From: JADHMP01 sp964386915
GTDB lineage: Bacteria > Bacteroidota > Bacteroidia > Flavobacteriales > Flavobacteriaceae
DNA length: 64,000 nt
Direction of reading: 5' to 3'
Assembly (NCBI GenBank): GCA_964386915.1
Contig: CAYLUQ010000001.1
Span: 62,001-126,000 of the forward strand
A program made the translations under genes and the position numbers. Positions 59,093-64,000 of the stretch are shown here, piece after piece; positions within the stretch are counted from its first letter, which is position 1; every line of letters starts with the position of its first letter. The notes beneath the pieces were generated by a model. The model did not search any database. It was not told where the DNA came from and was given only the letters and a program-made list of their open reading frames with translations.

Positions 59093-59100
59093 TAAATTTG
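59093..59100 (+). promoter_or_regulatory. Putative -7 promoter box for the dcw operon
   Basis: TAAATTTG fits TAnnTTTG and ends 20 bases before the mraZ ATG at 59121. The -33 region is occupied by the GTGG repeats. Confidence 0.5.
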
Positions 59101-59120
59101 ATCAATTCAAAGCTGTTCGA

Positions 59121-59588
59121 ATGCAACACTTCATTGGCACATATGAATGCAAAGCAGATGCAAAAGGGCGCATCATGATGCCTGTTGCGCTAAAAGGCCA
59201 GTTGGCAGCTTCTCTCAAAAACGGTTTTGTTCTCAAGCGAGCGGTTTTTAATAAGTGCTTAGAGCTATATCCCATGCAAGAGTGGGAAGCCCTCATGCAA
59301 AAAGTGAACAGCTTGAATCGCTTTAACAAAAAGAACAACGATTTTATTAGACGGTTTACGGCCGGTGTGAAGTTGGTAGAAATGGATGCTTCTGGTCGTT
59401 TGTTAATACCCAAAGATTTGATACACTATGCCACCATTCAAAAAGAGGTGGTTATTTCTTCAGCGGTTTCCATTTTAGAAATATGGAATAAAGACCACTA
59501 TGAGCAAGCTATAGACGAAGCCACACTAGACTTTGGTGATTTGGCAGAAGAGGTAATGGGAGATCAAGATGACAGCAACCTATCATAA
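59121..59588 (+). CDS. mraZ: Transcriptional regulator MraZ
   Basis: This 155-residue protein has two SpoVT/AbrB-like domains: GTYECKADAKGRIMMPVALK (about residues 5-24) and LVEMDASGRLLIPKDLIHY (about 86-104), each with the DxxGRxxxP-type motif. It forms rings that bind repeats in its own promoter and controls the division and cell-wall operon. The ATG at 59121 gives the standard N-terminus; the frame opens much further upstream but would overlap the promoter and the divergent hydrolase gene. It overlaps rsmH by 20 bases. Confidence 0.95.
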   Translation: MQHFIGTYECKADAKGRIMMPVALKGQLAASLKNGFVLKRAVFNKCLELYPMQEWEALMQKVNSLNRFNKKNNDFIRRFTAGVKLVEMDASGRLLIPKDLIHYATIQKEVVISSAVSILEIWNKDHYEQAIDEATLDFGDLAEEVMGDQDDSNLS

Positions 59589-60471
59589 ACCTGTTTTGTT
59601 GCAACAAGCAGTTGCAGGCTTGGCTATTCAGCCAAAGGGGATTTATGTGGACGCTACTTTTGGCGGTGGCGGTCATTCGCAGGAAATATTAAATCAGTTG
59701 GAGCCAGCGGGTAGACTCATTGGTTTTGACCAAGATGCTTCAGCAACTCAAAATAGCATTGCAGATGATCGATTTTTGTTTATAGGTGTCAATTTCAGGC
59801 ATTTAAAAGCCTATTTAAAGTTTAAGCAAATTGAAGCAGTGCATGGAATATTGGCAGACTTTGGTGTTTCTTCTCATCAATTTGATACTGGAAGCAGAGG
59901 GTTTTCAATTCGTCACGATGGCCCTTTAGATATGCGCATGGACATTTCTCAGTCGTTAAAGGCAGAGGACGTGGTGAACGCTTATTCTGAAGAAGATCTA
60001 GCGCGAGTTTTATGGGACTATGGCGAATTAAAAAGCGCTAAGAAAATGGCTGCTTTAATCGTGGAGGAGCGTCAGACAAATCGCATTAAAACGACCTTTC
60101 AACTCAAAAATATAATTGCCCGAAAAATTCCAGCTCGCTTTGAAAATAAAATATTAGCCCAATGTTTTCAAGCCATTCGAATTGAAGTAAATGGCGAATT
60201 AGAGGCCCTAAAATCGTTTTTAGAACAGGCTGTTTCGGTTTTGAAGCCCGGTGGGCGGTTGGTTTGCATTTCGTATCATTCGCTAGAAGATCGTTTGGTG
60301 AAACGCTTTATGCTCCACGGCAATTTTGAAGGGGTAGAACAAAAAGATTTTTATGGAAACAACTTGGCGCCCTTAAGGCGATTGGGGAAAATCATTTATC
60401 CAGAGGCGAGTGAAATTCAAGAGAACACGCGTGCGCGAAGTGCCAAATTGAGAATTGCAGAAAAAAAATGA
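59569..60471 (+). CDS. rsmH: 16S rRNA (cytosine-N4-)-methyltransferase RsmH
   Basis: This 300-residue SAM-dependent enzyme methylates N4 of C1402 in 16S rRNA. HKPVLLQQAV (about residues 5-14), YVDATFGGGGHSQEILNQL (about 26-44), GILADFGVSSHQFDTGSRGFS (about 99-119), DMRMD, and LKPGGRLVCISYHSLEDRLVKRF (about 228-250) are the family motifs. Length is normal. It overlaps mraZ by 20 bases and ftsL by four, so the whole cluster is one operon. Confidence 0.96.
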   Translation: MTATYHKPVLLQQAVAGLAIQPKGIYVDATFGGGGHSQEILNQLEPAGRLIGFDQDASATQNSIADDRFLFIGVNFRHLKAYLKFKQIEAVHGILADFGVSSHQFDTGSRGFSIRHDGPLDMRMDISQSLKAEDVVNAYSEEDLARVLWDYGELKSAKKMAALIVEERQTNRIKTTFQLKNIIARKIPARFENKILAQCFQAIRIEVNGELEALKSFLEQAVSVLKPGGRLVCISYHSLEDRLVKRFMLHGNFEGVEQKDFYGNNLAPLRRLGKIIYPEASEIQENTRARSAKLRIAEKK

Positions 60472-60773
60472 AACGATTTTTAGCTTTCTTAAACATCGAG
60501 TTTTTGCTTAAAAACAATGCGCTAAAAAATTGGCGTATGATTATTTTTCTGTCCTTTTTAGCGCTCATCATGATTTCTAGCGGGCACAGCGCTGATCAAA
60601 AAATATTCACCATAGCTGCTTATAACAACGAAATAAAAGCACTAAAGAGTGTTTTTGTGGAGCAAAAAGCCAAGTTGATGAATCTGAAAAAAGAAACCAC
60701 CATTATGCAAACGCTTGGCGATAGTGGTTTAGGGCCGGCCAAAACACCACCCATTAACATAGTAATTGAATAG
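60468..60773 (+). CDS. ftsL: FtsL-like small division protein
   Basis: This 101-residue bitopic membrane protein has a cytosolic leader, a single transmembrane helix (MIIFLSFLALIMISSGHS, about 24-41) and a helical periplasmic part (EIKALKSVFVEQKAKLMNLKKE, about 55-76) suited to a coiled coil. FtsL sequences are poorly conserved, so the call rests on layout and position between rsmH and ftsI. In Bacteroidota the family is called FtsL. It should help assemble the divisome and FtsI. Confidence 0.83.
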   Translation: MKRFLAFLNIEFLLKNNALKNWRMIIFLSFLALIMISSGHSADQKIFTIAAYNNEIKALKSVFVEQKAKLMNLKKETTIMQTLGDSGLGPAKTPPINIVIE

Positions 60774-60780
60774 CAGGTCC

Positions 60781-62757
60781 ATGGATAAGCAAGAGCAAAA
60801 TTTAATGTGGCGATTTTATTTAGTAGTGCTCGTCATGTTTGTTTTTGCAGTGGGTATTGCCGCCAAAATTGTAGTGATTCAATGGGTTGAGGGCCCCGAT
60901 TTTGAAAAGCGAGCTACGGCTCAAACCCTCAAAAATGTGCCTTTACGCCCAAGTAGGGGAAATATTTATGCCTCAGATGGTAGCATTTTAGCCACCTCGG
61001 TTCCACGGTATGAAGTTCGTTGGGATGCAGCAACACCCTCTGCGGCAAGATATGAGCAAAATAAAGTTGCTTTGGCGGAGGCTTTGGCAGCTTTTTTAGC
61101 ACAACCTCAAAAAGATATTCAACAAAAATTAAATCAAGCTCGGCAACAAAACAACCGATATTGGTTGGTGGCTAGAGGGTTGAGCTATTCCCAGATGCAA
61201 AAGGTAAAAAGTTTTCCTTTGTTTCGAGATGGACCCTACAAAGGAGGCCTCATTGTAGAGCAATCTATTGTGCGAGAGCACCCCATGGGTAAAATTGCCG
61301 AGCGCACCATTGGGTATGAAAAAAGAGACCCCGATGGTACTTTTATTCGAGTGGGTTTAGAAGGAGCCTATTTTCAATATTTAAGTGGAGAGGAAGGGTC
61401 AAGGCTTAAACAAAAAATAGCTAACGGCCAATGGAAACCCATTAACACCGACAATGAAAAAGAGCCAACAGAGGGCTATGATCTCTACACCACCATTGAC
61501 ATCAATATGCAAGATATTGCTCAAAATGCTTTGCTAAAGCAATTAGAAGATTTTGAAGCAGAGCATGGCACTGTAGTCTTAATGGAAGTTCAAACAGGAG
61601 CCGTAAAAGCCATTGCTAACCTTGGCAGAACCTCCGAAGGGTTTTATTATGAAAAGCTCAATTATGCTGTGGGTGAGTCGCATGAACCCGGTTCAACTTT
61701 TAAAACCATGGCTATGGTTGCGGCTCTAGAAGATCAAAAAATTGAGGTTGATACTCCCGTGGAAACCGGAAATGGAAAAATGCAGTTTTTTGGTAAGTAT
61801 GATGTTAAAGACTCTAAGCGCGGAGGATATGGAACTATAACAGCAGGGAAGGCACTTGAGGTTTCTTCAAATGTGGGTCTTGTTAAAATAGTTTATGAAA
61901 ACTACAAAGACAACCCTAAACAATTTGTGGATCGTTTATACAATATGGGACTCAACAAGCCTTTGGGGCTCCCCATTAAAGGTGAGGGGCTCCCTAAAAT
62001 TCCTTATCCGGATGATAAAAATGAATGGGATGGGCTTGATTTACCCTGGATGGCTTATGGCTATGGCGTGAGTTTAACACCACTTCAAACCCTTACTTTT
62101 TATAATGCAATTGCCAACGACGGGGTGATGGTTAAACCCAAGTTTCTAAACAAAATAAGCAACCTTGGCGATACACCCAAGCAAGTTTTTGAGGTAGAAC
62201 TTTTAAATCCCTCTATTTGTTCAGAAAGCACACTCACAAAAGTGCGTCAAATGCTTTTTAACGTGGTGGATAAAAAATGGGGAACAGCCCACCAAATTAA
62301 AGACCCTTTTCTAACTATGGCTGGCAAAACAGGTACTTGTCAGGTGGATTATAGTGGGGAGGCGCAAGTACAATATGTTTCCAGTTTTGTAGGGTATTTT
62401 CCAGCTGATGCCCCTCGTTATTCCTGCATAGTGGTAATTCATAGGCCCAACAAAGCAAAAGGCTATTATGGGGCTACGGTGGCGGCGCCTGTTTTTAAAG
62501 CCATTGCAAAGAAAGTATACAACACCACCCCTCAAAAAGCGGTTTTGAAAAAGGAGCAGTTGCAGCAACTCCTAGCCACCCCTCAACCCACAACCACGGT
62601 TCCCGATGTTTTGGGTTTAAAGGCCAATGAAGCGATTGATATTTTGAAAGAAAAAGGTTGGCGAGTAGAAATCGTCGGAAAAGGCCAAGTGGTTTCTCAG
62701 CAGGAAAAAGCAAATGGGCCAAACAAAGCTTCCACCATAATACTCACGCTCTCATGA
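60781..62757 (+). CDS. ftsI: Penicillin-binding protein 3/FtsI-type transpeptidase with PASTA domain
   Basis: This transpeptidase of about 658 residues cross-links septal peptidoglycan. One membrane helix (about 12-34) precedes a dimerisation domain and a transpeptidase domain with SxxK in HEPGSTFKTMAM (Ser about 304), SSN in EVSSNVGLVK, and KTG in MAGKTGTCQVD (about 515-525). A PASTA domain (PDVLGLKANEAIDILKEKGW, about 608-627) closes the protein. The ATG at 60781 is used, seven bases after ftsL; a TTG at 60766 would overlap. It overlaps murE by four bases. Confidence 0.95.
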   Translation: MDKQEQNLMWRFYLVVLVMFVFAVGIAAKIVVIQWVEGPDFEKRATAQTLKNVPLRPSRGNIYASDGSILATSVPRYEVRWDAATPSAARYEQNKVALAEALAAFLAQPQKDIQQKLNQARQQNNRYWLVARGLSYSQMQKVKSFPLFRDGPYKGGLIVEQSIVREHPMGKIAERTIGYEKRDPDGTFIRVGLEGAYFQYLSGEEGSRLKQKIANGQWKPINTDNEKEPTEGYDLYTTIDINMQDIAQNALLKQLEDFEAEHGTVVLMEVQTGAVKAIANLGRTSEGFYYEKLNYAVGESHEPGSTFKTMAMVAALEDQKIEVDTPVETGNGKMQFFGKYDVKDSKRGGYGTITAGKALEVSSNVGLVKIVYENYKDNPKQFVDRLYNMGLNKPLGLPIKGEGLPKIPYPDDKNEWDGLDLPWMAYGYGVSLTPLQTLTFYNAIANDGVMVKPKFLNKISNLGDTPKQVFEVELLNPSICSESTLTKVRQMLFNVVDKKWGTAHQIKDPFLTMAGKTGTCQVDYSGEAQVQYVSSFVGYFPADAPRYSCIVVIHRPNKAKGYYGATVAAPVFKAIAKKVYNTTPQKAVLKKEQLQQLLATPQPTTTVPDVLGLKANEAIDILKEKGWRVEIVGKGQVVSQQEKANGPNKASTIILTLS

Positions 62758-64000
62758 TTGCCTTAAAGTCACTTTTATATCGTGTGCCAATTGAGGCCAT
62801 AGAGGGAAACACTCAAACACTCATCAAGCATATTCAGTTTGATTCAAGGAAGGTGACAAAGGACACGCTCTTTGTGGCCTTAAAAGGCCTAGAGGTAGAC
62901 GGACATCAATTTATTGAGCAAGCCATTGCGCAAGGAGCTATAGCTATAGTTTGTGAAACGATGCCTGCAAATCTGGTTGCTCAAGTGGATTATGTAGTGG
63001 TGGAAAACAGTCATAAGGCGCTGGCTATTTTAGCTGATAATTTTTATGACAGCCCATCTCAAAAGCTAAAATTGGTTGGCATTACGGGCACCAATGGAAA
63101 AACTACAGTGGCCAGTTTGCTTTATGAAGTCTTTAAAGGACTTGGTAATTCGTGTGGCCTATTGTCAACCGTGGCCATAAAATATGGCGACCTAAGCCTG
63201 GAGGCTACTCACACCACTCCGGATGCTTTGGTGGTTCAACAGCATTTACAAAAAATGGTAGAAGCTGGGGTAGCTTATTGTTTTATGGAAGTTTCTTCGC
63301 ACGGCATTGCACAACATCGAGTTTCTGGACTGCATTTTGCCGGAGGAGTTTTTACCAATTTAAGCCACGATCACCTCGATTATCATGGAAGCTTCAAAAA
63401 CTACCGCGACATTAAGAAAATATTTTTTGATCTGTTGCCAGCCAAGGCCTTTGCACTCACCAATGTGGATGACAAAAATGGAGCTTTTATGCTACAAAAC
63501 ACCAAGGCCAAAAAGAAGGAATATGCCCTTCAACGTGCTGCCGATTATCAAGTAAAAATTTTAGAGCAGCAATTCTCCGGCATGTTGCTTACCATTAATA
63601 AACAAGAATTGTGGACCACCTTAGTGGGCACTTTTAATGCCTACAATTTAGTGGCAGTATATGCTACTGCTGAACAATTGGGGCTTGATCCTTTGGCCGT
63701 GCTCACGCAACTGAGCAAATTGAAAAGTATTTTAGGACGATTTCAAATTTTTCAAACAACAGATCAAACCACCATTATTGTGGATTATGCCCACACACCA
63801 GATGCATTAGAAAATGTCTTAAAAACCATAAACTCCATTAGAACTCGGAACGAAATGTTTCTCACCATAGTGGGTTGTGGCGGAAATAGAGATAAGGAAA
63901 AAAGACCCGTGATGGGGAAACTAGCAGCATCCTATAGCGATAAAGTAATCTTTACCTCTGATAATCCTAGAAATGAATCACCTGAAACCATCATTGCTGA
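62754..64000 (+). CDS. murE: UDP-N-acetylmuramoyl-L-Ala-D-Glu ligase (meso-DAP adding), 3' end outside window
   Basis: The frame is open from the ATG at 62754 to the last base (415 codons visible). It adds the third residue to the peptidoglycan stem. UDP-MurNAc-binding QFDSRKVTKDTLFVALKG, P-loop LVGITGTNGKTTVASLL (about 106-122), LVVQQHLQKMVEAGV, VDYAHTPDALENVLKT (about 343-358) and TSDNPRNESPETII (about 401-414) are visible. The DNPR motif marks meso-diaminopimelate rather than lysine as substrate. It overlaps ftsI by four bases and continues beyond the window. Confidence 0.95.
   Translation, partial: MIALKSLLYRVPIEAIEGNTQTLIKHIQFDSRKVTKDTLFVALKGLEVDGHQFIEQAIAQGAIAIVCETMPANLVAQVDYVVVENSHKALAILADNFYDSPSQKLKLVGITGTNGKTTVASLLYEVFKGLGNSCGLLSTVAIKYGDLSLEATHTTPDALVVQQHLQKMVEAGVAYCFMEVSSHGIAQHRVSGLHFAGGVFTNLSHDHLDYHGSFKNYRDIKKIFFDLLPAKAFALTNVDDKNGAFMLQNTKAKKKEYALQRAADYQVKILEQQFSGMLLTINKQELWTTLVGTFNAYNLVAVYATAEQLGLDPLAVLTQLSKLKSILGRFQIFQTTDQTTIIVDYAHTPDALENVLKTINSIRTRNEMFLTIVGCGGNRDKEKRPVMGKLAASYSDKVIFTSDNPRNESPETIIA

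Noticed and set aside
1..64000. tRNA, rRNA, integrase, transposase or phage genes
   Set aside because: The intergenic gaps are short and none reads as a tRNA or rRNA; no integrase, transposase or phage protein appears among the open frames, apart from whatever the N gap hides.

Overview
The window is a gene-dense, AT-rich piece of a Bacteroidota chromosome, most likely from the class Flavobacteriia and probably a Flavobacteriaceae-type bacterium. The evidence is a set of lineage markers: gliding genes gldB and gldC, a type IX secretion sorting domain, a SemiSWEET, DUF4271 and DUF4296 proteins, TAnnTTTG (-7) promoter boxes, and mevalonate-pathway genes beside an archaeal-type prenyltransferase. 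A run of 100 N at 38540-38639 shows that this is a scaffolded draft assembly. I found no tRNA, rRNA, CRISPR array, phage or transposase gene. murE (DNPR motif) and mpl both point to a meso-diaminopimelate cell wall.

Layout. 1-9133: the leuS 3' end, a SemiSWEET, an Lrp regulator, DUF423, hemD with DUF4271, a polyprenol-phosphate mannose synthase-like enzyme, pyrC with a DUF4296 lipoprotein, a nucleotide-sugar epimerase-like SDR, tyrS and a LuxE-like acyltransferase. 9164-12402: a tiny type IX secretion protein, a PhoB/PhoR-like two-component pair, trmB and a cysteine-less alkyltransferase-like protein. 12467-15222: a compact iron-sulfur/electron-transfer operon (Mrp, NifU domain, flavin reductase, 2Fe-2S ferredoxin). 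15350-20583: maltose use (beta-phosphoglucomutase, GH65 maltose phosphorylase, GH13 lipoprotein) plus a glycerophosphodiesterase lipoprotein. 20597-25345: two membrane proteins, then diphosphomevalonate decarboxylase, a GHMP kinase, a UbiA-type prenyltransferase and an rRNA pseudouridine synthase homologue that has lost its catalytic aspartate.

25331-31684 (minus strand) is one tight five-gene operon that joins an NAD(P)H flavoprotein and a membrane polyferredoxin to three glycosyltransferases. I know no described system of this composition, and it is my best candidate for an uncharacterised one. 31922-32905 holds an MscS channel and a small membrane protein. 32910-38184 (minus strand) is an arsenosugar biosynthesis cluster: AhpD-like protein, radical SAM ArsS, two glycosyltransferases, purine nucleoside phosphorylase, ArsM and a DUF547 protein. 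38309-38741 holds a histidine kinase cut off by the assembly gap, whose two edges carry the same 9 bases.

38742-42407 (minus strand) is purK-purE-M3 peptidase. 42498-54683 (plus strand) carries housekeeping genes: adk, obg, a TPR protein, mpl, radC, a HAD nucleotidase, a MazG-like enzyme, aroA, queA, rlmN, a polyprenyl synthetase, and a dnaG without zinc ligands. 54680-55312 is a NarL-type response regulator split by one in-frame stop and carrying Glu at the phosphorylation site. 55354-58930 holds nadE, gldB, gldC, engB and a hydrolase. 59121-64000 is the start of the division/cell-wall (dcw) cluster: mraZ, with evenly spaced operator-like repeats upstream, then rsmH, ftsL, ftsI and the 5' part of murE, which runs off the window.
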